A stretch of DNA of 62,718 bases, from positions 1-62,718 of the forward strand of contig DASTKH010000007.1 of assembly GCA_035716025.1 (NCBI GenBank), written 5' to 3'. Every line of letters starts with the position of its first letter. Position 1 is the stretch's first letter. Under the pieces are notes generated by a model that did not search any database, was not told the origin of the DNA, and worked only from the letters and a program-made list of their open reading frames with translations. Both the position numbers and the translations under genes were made by a program. This document shows, in pieces, positions 26,906 to 34,950 of the stretch. This DNA is from JADGHE01 sp035716025 (GTDB lineage: Bacteria; Pseudomonadota; Alphaproteobacteria; Rhizobiales; Xanthobacteraceae).

Positions 26906-27011
26906 GGCCGAGAGGAACCGGGGACGGTGCATGCGCTTTCAACCACGGATCGAGCGTCGGTTCAAACCGCCGCTTGTGAAAAGGCCCGCCGGAGGCTAGC
27001 CATGCAGACCC

Positions 27012-27686
27012 ATGCCCGCTCCGGTTATCGCCTTCGATCTCGACGGCACGCTGGTCGACACCGCGCCCGACCTCATCGCCACCCTTAATGCCGTGTTCAA
27101 GGACCACGGGGTGCCCCCGGTCGACTACGCGGAGGCCCGCACGATGATCGGCGGCGGGGTCAAGGCGCTGCTCGAACGCGGACTCAAGGCGCAAGGCCTT
27201 GCACTCGGTCCGGCCGACCTCGACAGGCTGTTCCGGGATTATCTTGACCGGTACGCCGCCCATATTGCCGATCTCTCCCGACCTTTCGACGGGCTCTGCA
27301 GCGCGCTCGACCGTCTGGAGCGCCAGGGGTTTCGCTTTGCGGTTTGCACCAACAAACTCGAACGGCTTTCGGTGCGCCTGCTCGACGCGCTCGATCTCTC
27401 GCGCCGGTTTGCCGCGATCTGCGGCCAGGACACGTTCGGCACGCCGAAGCCCGATCCCGAAATGCTCCGCCGGACCGTCCTCCGGGCGGGCGGCGACCCC
27501 GCGGCCGCGCTGATGGTGGGCGATTCGGCAACCGACATCGACACCGCGCGGGCGGCCGGCATTCCGGTCATTGCCGTCGACTTCGGCTACACGGCAACGC
27601 CGGTCGTGTTGCTCAATCCGGATCGGGTCATCAGCCACTTCGAGGCTCTTCCCGCGGCGATTGAATCGCTCAGCTTGCGCGCTTGA
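27012..27686 (+). CDS. gph: Phosphoglycolate phosphatase (HAD superfamily)
   Basis: 224-aa HAD phosphatase. Motif I is FDLDGTLVDT (residues 8-17), motif II FAVCTNK, motif III KPDPEML with the conserved Lys, motif IV MVGDSATDIDTA. The helical cap domain between motifs I and II is of Gph type. It removes 2-phosphoglycolate formed by DNA repair or Rubisco oxygenation. ATG 27012 has a GCCGGAGGC-like upstream region. It ends 3 nt from the convergent glgP. Confidence 0.92.
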   Translation: MPAPVIAFDLDGTLVDTAPDLIATLNAVFKDHGVPPVDYAEARTMIGGGVKALLERGLKAQGLALGPADLDRLFRDYLDRYAAHIADLSRPFDGLCSALDRLERQGFRFAVCTNKLERLSVRLLDALDLSRRFAAICGQDTFGTPKPDPEMLRRTVLRAGGDPAAALMVGDSATDIDTARAAGIPVIAVDFGYTATPVVLLNPDRVISHFEALPAAIESLSLRA

Positions 27687-27689
27687 GCG

Positions 27690-30227
27690 TTACCCGCCGC
27701 CGCGCTGCGGCTCCGTCGGGACGTTCCAAATGTCGGCTGCGTATTCGGCGATCGTCCGGTCCGAAGAGAACCAGGCCATATGGGCGATGTTCAAGGCGCT
27801 CCGTCGGTTCCACTCAGAGACATTGAGCCAGAGGGCGTCGACCTTGCGCTGCGTCTCGAAATAGGAATCGAAATCCGAGCACAGCATGTAATAATCGGCA
27901 TGGCGCAGGGCATGCGCGATCGGCAGAAAGCGGCTGACCTCGTCCCGGCAAAAGGTGCCGTTGCCGATCGCCTCGACCACCTGCGCAAGGCGCGGCGAGG
28001 CCGCGATCAGTTCGCCGGTGTCGAGACCGCGCTTGCGATGCTCCTCCACTTCGTGCGCGCGAAGGCCGAAGATGAAGATGTTGTCCTCGCCGACCCGCTC
28101 GCGAATCTCGATATTGGCGCCGTCCAGGGTGCCGATGGTGAGCGCCCCATTGAGTGCGAACTTCATGTTTCCCGTTCCGGACGCCTCCATCCCCGCGGTC
28201 GAAATCTGTTCGGAAAGCTCCGCGGCCGGGATGATGATTTCGGCGAGGCTCACATTGTAGTTCGGCAGGAACACGACCTTCAGCAGGCCGCCGATGTCCG
28301 GGTCGGAATTGATGGCATTGGCAACATCGTTGATGAGCTTGATGATCAGCTTGGCGCGCTCGTAGCTCGCGGCGGCCTTTCCGGCGAAGATCTTCACACG
28401 CGGCACCCAGCTGCGCGACGGCTCCGCGCGGATCGCCTGATAGAGCGCGATCGCCTCCATCAAATTCAGGAGCTGGCGCTTGTATTCGTGAATGCGCTTG
28501 ACCTGGATATCGAACAAGGCCTCGGGATCGACGCTGATCCCGGTGAACCTCTGGATCGCGCGGGCGAGCGCATTCTTGTTCGCGCGCTTGATGCGGCCGA
28601 GCCGCTCCTGCATTGCGCTGTCGTTGGCGTGGCGCGCGAGCGCAACGATGCGCTCCGGCTCGTCAAGCACCGCGGCGCCGCAGACCTCGCACAGCAGTTC
28701 GGTGAGAGCCGGATTGGCCTGAAACAGCCAGCGGCGAAACGTGATGCCATTGGTCTTGTTGACGATCCGGTCCGGATAGAGCGCATGCAGGTCGCGAAAG
28801 ACCGTCTCGCGCATCAACTTGGTATGGAGCGCCGAAACGCCGTTCACCCGGTGCGAACCGACGAAGGCGAGGTGGCCCATGCGCACGCGTCGGCCGTGCT
28901 GCTCCTCGATCAGCGACAGGGCGGCGACCGCATCGGGGGCGGTGATCCCGCGCCCGCGCGCCTGATCGAGGTGGCCTGCATTGATTCGATAGATGATCTG
29001 CAGGTGGCGCGGCAGGATCCGCTCGAACAGCGGGACGGGCCAACTTTCGAGCGCCTCGGGCAGCAGCGTGTGATTCGTGTAGGAGAGGGTGCGAGTCGTG
29101 ATGTCCCAGGCCTCGCCCCACGGCAGGTTATGAACGTCGACGAGGAGCCGCATCAGTTCGGCCACCGCGATCGCCGGGTGCGTGTCGTTGAGCTGGATGG
29201 CGGCATGATCGGGAAGCAGCCGCAGATCGCCGTCGGCTCGCAGATGCCGGCCGACGAGATCCTGCAGCGAGGCCGAAACGAAGAAATATTCCTGCCGCAG
29301 GCGCAGCTCGCGGCCGGCCGGCGTTTCGTCGCTCGGATAGAGCACCTTTGAGATCACCTCGGCCTTCGTGCGCTCCGACAGCGCGCCGACATGGTCGCCG
29401 GTGTTGAAAATATCGAGACGCAGTGGGTCGGGCGCGCGCGCCGACCACAGGCGCAGCGGGTTCACGTGCCTGCCGCGCCAGCCGACGATCGGCGTGTCAT
29501 AGGCGACCGCTTCCACGATCTCGGCGGCATGCCACACGAAGCGCGGCGGAGCGCCCTCCCGCCGCACCTGCTCGACCCAGCCGCCGAACTGCACGTCGTA
29601 GGTCGCCTCGGGCCGCGCGAATTCCCACGGGTTGCCGAACGAGAGCCAGTCCTCCGGGTATTCCTGCTGCCAGCCGTTTCTCAGCACCTGCCGGAAGAGC
29701 CCGTGATCATAGCGGATGCCATAACCGCAGGCGTTGATTCCAAGCGTCGCCATGCTTTCGAGAAAGCAGGCGGCAAGGCGCCCAAGGCCGCCATTGCCCA
29801 GGGCCGCGTCGGGCTCGGCCTCGCGCAGCCCCGCGAGATCGACGCCGAGGTCCCCGAGCGCGGCAGCGAAACGGTCCGCAAGGCCGACATTGCTCAGCAT
29901 GTCGAACAGAAGGCGGCCGACGAGGAATTCGAGGGAGAGATAGTAGACCCGTTTGCGGCCGAGGCCGTAGTCCGTTCGTTCGCAGGACAACCAGCGGTGC
30001 ACGATCCGGTCGCGCACGGCGAGCGCACACGCGACGAACCAGTCGCGCCGCGTGGCGCAACCGACATTCTTGCCGCACGCCAGCGTCAGCTTCGCCAGGA
30101 CGGCGCTCTTGATGTCCGAAAGGTCGCTTTCGTCGAAGAGAGCGCTCAATGCATCACTGCCGGAATCGAGGCTGGAGGAAGCCGCATAAGCCAAGCAAGC
30201 GTTTCGAGGCAACCGGTCGGCGTGCAC
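27690..30227 (-). CDS. glgP: Glycogen/starch/alpha-glucan phosphorylase
   Basis: 845-aa enzyme releasing glucose 1-phosphate from alpha-1,4-glucans with a pyridoxal phosphate cofactor. It has the GT35 features: ATRRDWFVACALAVRDR near the N-terminus, RVYYLSLEFLVGR, LGNGGLGRLAACFLESMATL, and the PLP-lysine motif EASGTGNMKFALNGA near residue 690. The start is GTG 30227; no ATG lies before the conserved region. No glgA, glgB, glgC or glgX is in the window, so this gene is isolated. Confidence 0.94.
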   Translation of the reverse strand: MHADRLPRNACLAYAASSSLDSGSDALSALFDESDLSDIKSAVLAKLTLACGKNVGCATRRDWFVACALAVRDRIVHRWLSCERTDYGLGRKRVYYLSLEFLVGRLLFDMLSNVGLADRFAAALGDLGVDLAGLREAEPDAALGNGGLGRLAACFLESMATLGINACGYGIRYDHGLFRQVLRNGWQQEYPEDWLSFGNPWEFARPEATYDVQFGGWVEQVRREGAPPRFVWHAAEIVEAVAYDTPIVGWRGRHVNPLRLWSARAPDPLRLDIFNTGDHVGALSERTKAEVISKVLYPSDETPAGRELRLRQEYFFVSASLQDLVGRHLRADGDLRLLPDHAAIQLNDTHPAIAVAELMRLLVDVHNLPWGEAWDITTRTLSYTNHTLLPEALESWPVPLFERILPRHLQIIYRINAGHLDQARGRGITAPDAVAALSLIEEQHGRRVRMGHLAFVGSHRVNGVSALHTKLMRETVFRDLHALYPDRIVNKTNGITFRRWLFQANPALTELLCEVCGAAVLDEPERIVALARHANDSAMQERLGRIKRANKNALARAIQRFTGISVDPEALFDIQVKRIHEYKRQLLNLMEAIALYQAIRAEPSRSWVPRVKIFAGKAAASYERAKLIIKLINDVANAINSDPDIGGLLKVVFLPNYNVSLAEIIIPAAELSEQISTAGMEASGTGNMKFALNGALTIGTLDGANIEIRERVGEDNIFIFGLRAHEVEEHRKRGLDTGELIAASPRLAQVVEAIGNGTFCRDEVSRFLPIAHALRHADYYMLCSDFDSYFETQRKVDALWLNVSEWNRRSALNIAHMAWFSSDRTIAEYAADIWNVPTEPQRGGG

Positions 30228-30378
30228 TTGCCCGGCCGACTATGGTGTTCCCGATGGCCCGATTCAACGGCACACCTGAACAAAACCGCGACATGCCGAA
30301 CGGGCCCGGACGACACGCCGGAGGGTCCGGCATTCGTGGGGGCGGCGGGACGGCGCGGTGCTCCTGGTCGGCGGAGAT

Positions 30379-30564
30379 TCAGGCCACACACTCGAAGGCG
30401 CTGCGGTGCAGCGTGCGGACAAGCTCCGCCCCGCAGCCCTGGCATGCATAGGTCATGTCCGCGAGATCTTGCGAGAGCGGCTGGGCCGACCGGAAGGCCA
30501 TCCGTTGCAGGCAGTTCGGGCACGGGATGAGCAAAGAGGGGAGGGAACTCTGACGGGCGCGCAT
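30379..30564 (-). CDS. Small zinc-ribbon protein
   Basis: 61-aa protein with two CxxC knuckles (Cys15-Pro-Asn-Cys18 and Cys41-Gln-Gly-Cys44), the pattern of a zinc ribbon. It has a strong SD, GGAGG, 7 nt before the ATG, so it is probably translated although short. No homologue is recognised. The next gene on this strand is glgP, 150 nt downstream. The role may be nucleic-acid or protein binding, which is only inferred from the fold. Confidence 0.65.
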   Translation of the reverse strand: MRARQSSLPSLLIPCPNCLQRMAFRSAQPLSQDLADMTYACQGCGAELVRTLHRSAFECVA

Positions 30565-30953
30565 GGTGCCACCTCCGGGTCGAGCGCCCTGGATTCAGCG
30601 CGCGTGGGGCCGCGAGTCAACCGATTTTTTGCGATGCAATAACAATCCTGTCGCGCTGCGGTAACAGACCACAGCCATTTGGCGCCCGAAAGGAGCCGGA
30701 CGATTCCGATCCCGGGGACCGCGGCCCCGCTTCCAGGCGGGTGGTGCCCGGGCCGACCCGACGCCTGCGCCCGCGGTCCGGCTCGAGCCGTGACGCGGGA
30801 CGGCGCGGTGCCGCGCCGCGCCTTCTCGTATCGACGGCCACCCGAGCCGAGGGGGTGGACCGTGCGGGCAAAAACCCCTATATGGCCGAGCCGCAGCGAA
30901 GCTTCGTTGCCGTGCGGCTTCCTGCCGGCCCGCCGGCGCCGACTGGCGCGCCT
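30565..30953. other. Gene-free region between zinc-ribbon gene and tRNA-Gln
   Basis: 389 nt with no credible coding sequence. It should contain the promoter for the zinc-ribbon gene (minus strand) and a candidate tRNA promoter at 30856-30884. An AT-richer patch lies near 30625-30655. Confidence 0.6.
30856..30884 (+). promoter_or_regulatory. Candidate promoter of tRNA-Gln(CTG)
   Basis: TGGACC, 17 nt, TATATG, about 70 nt before the tRNA. The -10 lies in a small A/T-rich patch in GC-rich surroundings. The spacing equals that of the two other tRNA promoters in the window. Confidence 0.45.
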
Positions 30954-31027
30954 TGGGGGATAGTTCAACGGTAGAACAGCGGACTCTGACTCCGTTAATC
31001 TAGGTTCGAATCCTAGTCCCCCAGCCA
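30954..31027 (+). tRNA. tRNA-Gln (anticodon CTG)
   Basis: 74-nt cloverleaf with CCA encoded. The acceptor TGGGGGA pairs with TCCCCCA; the anticodon arm GCGGA-CTCTGAC-TCCGT has CTG at positions 34-36; the T arm contains GGTTCGAATCC. A discriminator G is followed by CCA. Confidence 0.96.
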
Positions 31028-31030
31028 AAT

Positions 31031-31047
31031 CGTCTTTGAAGACGTTT
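31031..31047 (+). terminator. Weak hairpin after tRNA-Gln(CTG)
   Basis: CGTCT, TTGA loop, AGACG, then TTT, 3 nt after the CCA end. A five-pair stem with a short T-run is a weak terminator or processing site. Confidence 0.35.
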
Positions 31048-31374
31048 GCGTGATCGCGCTGACGAGCCCGGCGCATTGGCGAGCGAGAAGCGGAAGGCGG
31101 CCGAGGCGCGCGGAAGCGCGGAAGCCGCTTGGCGGTCTTCGACCCACCCCCCGGAGCCTCCGTTCCGGCAGAGCCGCGGTCCGTGAACCTTCCCGGCCGC
31201 CCTTGCGACCAATGACACGAGGCAGCCGGCACGACCGGCGAGGCCCGCGTCCGCCGCCGCGGTATTGGCATCCGCTCCGCGGGCGCGCCCTGGTTTCGCT
31301 TGGGGGGCCGGATTATCATGGGGGCCGCATCGTCGATGCTGCATCTTGAACGATCCGAACCGGGCAGGACTCCG
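31048..31374. other. Gene-free region before the OmpA-caspase-serpin operon
   Basis: About 330 nt without a gene I can support. It presumably holds the promoter of the four-gene operon beginning at 31375; no convincing -35/-10 pair or operator was found. Confidence 0.5.
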
Positions 31375-32361
31375 ATGCTTCCGCTGCGTTGCTTGCGCGC
31401 GGTCGCGCGTCGGCCGGAGGCTGCCGGCGCAGCCGGCCGGGCGCTCGCGCTCGCCTTGCTTGTCGCCGCCGTCCCGGCCGAGGCCGCCGATTGCCAGAAG
31501 CTCGTCGCCGATTTCAACAAGGCCATCGACACGGGGCACGAGGCCGACGCCCAACAGCTCGCGGACAAAATCGCGACCGATGCCGCATGCGGCCGGTTCC
31601 AGGTTCCGGTCCAGCGCCGTCTTGCCGCATTCCGGCTCTCGGCCGTGCAGTATCTGATGGCGCGCGGCCGCCCGGCGGCCGATTTCGAGCGTCTCCTCGT
31701 TGCGGCCGACAAGCCGCGGGTGCTCTGGCAATCGGCCGCCACGCTTGCGGAAGTCCGCTTCGGCGAGCGGCGCTTCGCGGAGGCCGCGCGCGCCTACGAC
31801 CGCGCGATCGAGATCATCAAGAACGAGTCGCTTACGCCCACCGCTCCCTCGGCGTTCGAGATCCAGGGTCTCATCGCCCGTGCTGCGCAGGCCCGCATTC
31901 TTGCGGCGAACAACACCCAGGGCGAAAAGGGCGCGACTTTCGTGAAGACCGCACGCAATGAGCGCGACGGTACGCTCGGCGGGTTTTATTCCGAAAGCGT
32001 GCGGGGCATCGTGCCCCGCGCCGTGCCGGTTCCCATCACCTTCGAATACGACCAGACGGCCTTTACGCCCATCGGCCGGCAAGCGGCCGAGGAACTTCTC
32101 TCCGTCCTTCAGGAACAGCGCCCGTCGCGGATCACGCTCGTCGGTCACACGGACGTGCGGGGCACGCCCGAGTACAACATGAAACTGTCGAAGGATCGCG
32201 CCGCCGCCGTGGCGGGCTTCCTGCGGGAGCATGGGTTGCAGACCGCGGTGGAGGTGATCGGCAAGGGCGAAACCGAGCCGATGAAGATCATCGACGCGTC
32301 GGGCCTGACGCAGGAAGATATTTACGCTCTCAATCGCCGCGTCGAATGGCGGCGCGAATGA
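31375..32361 (+). CDS. OmpA-domain envelope protein with TPR-like region
   Basis: 328-aa exported protein. A signal peptide (hydrophobic 22-33, cleavage near AEA at 38) is followed by a helical region with at least one TPR-like motif (AEVRFGERRFAEAARAYDRA, about 125-144). The C-terminal OmpA domain (218-325) carries the peptidoglycan-binding residues Asp260 and Arg275 in VGHTDVRGTPEYNMKLSKDR. It should anchor non-covalently to the cell wall in the periplasm. ATG 31375 follows GGCAGGACTCCG. It leads a run of four close genes, with the caspase-like gene 16 nt downstream, and could serve as its docking partner. Confidence 0.88.
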   Translation: MLPLRCLRAVARRPEAAGAAGRALALALLVAAVPAEAADCQKLVADFNKAIDTGHEADAQQLADKIATDAACGRFQVPVQRRLAAFRLSAVQYLMARGRPAADFERLLVAADKPRVLWQSAATLAEVRFGERRFAEAARAYDRAIEIIKNESLTPTAPSAFEIQGLIARAAQARILAANNTQGEKGATFVKTARNERDGTLGGFYSESVRGIVPRAVPVPITFEYDQTAFTPIGRQAAEELLSVLQEQRPSRITLVGHTDVRGTPEYNMKLSKDRAAAVAGFLREHGLQTAVEVIGKGETEPMKIIDASGLTQEDIYALNRRVEWRRE

Positions 32362-32377
32362 GCGACAGGGTGATGCG

Positions 32378-34105
32378 ATGAGCCGATTCCGCCCCGCAAC
32401 ATGCGTCATCGTGGCCTTGGCGCTCGCCTTTGCCCTGGGGCTGACGGGTTTCGCGACGGCCTGGGCGGCGACCCTGCGCGGCCCCGACGGCGGGGAAGTG
32501 CGCAGCCTCGTGATCGGCATCGATGCCTACAAGCACGTTCGCCCGCTTAAAGGGGCCGTGGCGGACGCGCAAGACATCGAGGGCGCGCTGCGGCACGTCG
32601 GCGTGCGGGACATCACGACTCTCCTCAACGACCAGGCCGATCGCGCATCCCTGATGCGGGCGCTGGAAAAGCTGGTTGAGCGCACGCAGCGCAACGATCT
32701 CGTCATCCTGTCGATCGCGGGTCATGGGACGCAGGAGCCGGAACGGGTCAAGGGTTCGCAACCCGACGGGATGGACAGCGTGTTCCTCCTGCCCGACTTC
32801 GAGACCACCCGCGGAGGCTCGGTCCAGCGCGTCATCGGCAGCGAATTCAATCACTTCATCAAGAAGCTCGAAGCGAAGGGCGCGCGCGTGCTGTTCATCG
32901 CCGATACCTGCCACGGCGGCGGCATGGCGCGCGACATCGACCCGCGCGCGGAGGAGATGAGTTTCCGGCAGGTCACGCGCTATACCATTCCCGTCGACGA
33001 TCTGAAGCCGGTGTCCACGCCCCAGGAGGCCTTTCTCACCGAGCTCGACTTCGAGCGCACCGCTTTCCTCGCCGCGGTCGACCGCAAGACGAAGGCGCCC
33101 GAAGTGCGTGTTCCGGGGATCGAGGGCTTCCGGGGCGCGTTGAGCTACGCCGTCGCGCGCGCCTTCGAAGGCAACGCCGACATGGACAAGAACGGCCGGG
33201 TGACCCTCGAAGAGCTGTTCACGAATGTGCGCGAGATCGTCTACCAACTCTCCGATCAGCGGCAGAGCCCGATCACGGTGGCCTCGCCCAATCGCAACAT
33301 CGAAAAGGACGTGGCCTTCGTCCTGACCCGCGGCGTGACGGTGATGGCGTCCCCGCAGCAGGGGGGCGGCGGCACGGCGGTCGCCTCCGCCGCGCCGACG
33401 ACACCTCCGCAGCCCGCCGCCGCCACGCCGATGCCGAAGATCGAGCCCGCGCCCGTCGCGGATGCCGGGGCGCGTGCGCTGCCGGCCGTGCGCATCGCCT
33501 CGCTCGACGGCCAGGGCGGCAAATTGCGCGGCCTCACGGTCCTGCAGGCACCTTATGAGATTGTTTCTCCCAACGACAATCCCGATCTCGTGTGGGATCC
33601 GCAGACGGGCGACGTGATCGTGGGGGGCGATGTAATCGCCTTCCGGATGGACAAGAACGACCTGCCGAGCGTGATCGATCGCGCCGCTGCCGTGCGCGGC
33701 TTGAAGAAGCTCGCCGTGAAGTCTCCGCAGGCGATCAAGCTCAATCCGAACGACAAGCGCCATCATCGCGACAACGAAGTCGAAATCACGGTGTCGGACG
33801 TGGCCTCGCGCGCGCTCATCCTCGTCAACATCGCCGGAGACGGGACCGTCCAGGCGCTCTATCCGATCGGGTCCGATCCGCCGCTGATGCGCACGAGCGA
33901 ATATCGCCTGCCGTTGCGCGTGCGTGAGCCTTTCGGGGCCGATCAGGTGATCGCCATCACGTCGAAGCAGCGCATGACCGAGCTCGAAACGGCCTTGAAG
34001 CAATTGAACCAGCGCCGGACGGCCGTGCAGCTCCTGCGGACGATCGAACGTTATGCGCCGGCGGATGCACGCATCGGCACGCTCGGCCTGTTCACGGCGC
34101 CCTGA
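32378..34105 (+). CDS. Exported caspase-fold (peptidase C14) protein with DUF4384-like C-terminus
   Basis: 575-aa protein. Signal peptide 1-30 (cleavage after TAWA). The caspase-like p20 domain (about 40-320) has the His-Cys dyad: His116 in SIAGHG and Cys178 in ADTCHGG. The Asp two residues before Cys is the metacaspase-type position linked to basic (Arg/Lys) P1 preference. Residues 268-279 (DMDKNGRVTLEE) fit an EF-hand loop, suggesting Ca2+ binding. A Pro/Ala linker (about 335-370) leads to a C-terminal part with a DUF4384-like strand pattern near 478-500 (LILVNIAGDGTVQALYPIG). The cysteine protease would act in the periplasm. Neighbours are an OmpA protein before and DUF4384 and serpin genes after it. 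Confidence 0.9.
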   Translation: MSRFRPATCVIVALALAFALGLTGFATAWAATLRGPDGGEVRSLVIGIDAYKHVRPLKGAVADAQDIEGALRHVGVRDITTLLNDQADRASLMRALEKLVERTQRNDLVILSIAGHGTQEPERVKGSQPDGMDSVFLLPDFETTRGGSVQRVIGSEFNHFIKKLEAKGARVLFIADTCHGGGMARDIDPRAEEMSFRQVTRYTIPVDDLKPVSTPQEAFLTELDFERTAFLAAVDRKTKAPEVRVPGIEGFRGALSYAVARAFEGNADMDKNGRVTLEELFTNVREIVYQLSDQRQSPITVASPNRNIEKDVAFVLTRGVTVMASPQQGGGGTAVASAAPTTPPQPAAATPMPKIEPAPVADAGARALPAVRIASLDGQGGKLRGLTVLQAPYEIVSPNDNPDLVWDPQTGDVIVGGDVIAFRMDKNDLPSVIDRAAAVRGLKKLAVKSPQAIKLNPNDKRHHRDNEVEITVSDVASRALILVNIAGDGTVQALYPIGSDPPLMRTSEYRLPLRVREPFGADQVIAITSKQRMTELETALKQLNQRRTAVQLLRTIERYAPADARIGTLGLFTAP

Positions 34106-34108
34106 CCG

Positions 34109-34921
34109 ATGGTGAGGACCATGCTTCAACGCAAAGCCATTCTCCTCGCAGGCCTTGCCGCCGCGTTCGTCCTTGGCGTTGCGGACGGCGTCGCGCGCGC
34201 CGGAGACAGGGCCGCCGGCACGGACGCCGCCGCGGCGGCAATGCGTGCAGGCTCCTCGTTCGACCCGCGACTGCCGGCGCCCGACCTCGAAGAGGAAGAG
34301 AACACGCGTTCGGTGCGCATCATCGACGAAGCGCCGTTCCCGCCGGCCGCGCCTGCCGCGCCGGCGCCGGTTCTGGCGACGCCCGGCAGGCCCGCCGCGC
34401 AGACGGCGGACATCGGCGCCATCGATCTGAAGTCCGACAACACGGCGGGTCTGTCGATCCAGATCGTGCCGGGACAGTATCTCGACGTCGGAACGAAAAT
34501 CGCCTTCAAGGTGACGACCAAGCGCCCGGGCTATCTGCTGCTCGTCGATGTCGACGCGACCGGCAAGCTCACGCAAATCTATCCCAATCAGCAATCGCTC
34601 CTCGGGGCGCGGAGCCGGCAAGCCACCAACCGCATCCGTCCGGGCCGCACGGTCACGATCCCCGATCCGGGCGATCCGCTCGCCGGTTTCGAGTTCGTCG
34701 CCGCGCCGCCCAGCGGAGTCGCAATGGTGGTCGCGATCCTGAGCGACAAGCCCGTGCAACTGATCGATCTTCCCGACGTTCCGAGGCAGTTCGCGGGTCA
34801 GCAGGCCGCGCTGAAATATCTCACGGATTTCGCGGGGACGCTGAAGATCGCGGACAACGACACAGGCGCACTGGAAGACGCCAAATGGTCGTTCGACGCC
34901 AAGCTCTATGTCATCAGGTAG
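34109..34921 (+). CDS. DUF4384 exported protein
   Basis: 270-aa protein with an N-terminal signal (hydrophobic 10-25, cleavage near VARAG at 31), an Ala/Pro-rich segment (70-100) and a DUF4384 domain around 110-215, seen in VGTKIAFKVTTKRPGYLLLVDVDATGKLTQIYPNQ. A similar domain forms the C-terminus of the caspase-like protein just upstream, only 3 nt away, so the two may assemble through these domains (inference). DUF4384 is often linked to envelope or secretion-type machinery but has no defined activity. ATG 34121 is a possible later start. Confidence 0.85.
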   Translation: MVRTMLQRKAILLAGLAAAFVLGVADGVARAGDRAAGTDAAAAAMRAGSSFDPRLPAPDLEEEENTRSVRIIDEAPFPPAAPAAPAPVLATPGRPAAQTADIGAIDLKSDNTAGLSIQIVPGQYLDVGTKIAFKVTTKRPGYLLLVDVDATGKLTQIYPNQQSLLGARSRQATNRIRPGRTVTIPDPGDPLAGFEFVAAPPSGVAMVVAILSDKPVQLIDLPDVPRQFAGQQAALKYLTDFAGTLKIADNDTGALEDAKWSFDAKLYVIR

Positions 34922-34950
34922 GGGCGGCGCAGGCCCAGCGGAGAGCACCG

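Noticed and set aside
34109..34120. ATG 34121 as the DUF4384 start
   Set aside because: The SD-like TGAGGA lies only 2 nt from it, too close; ATG 34109 is used, but the choice is not firm.
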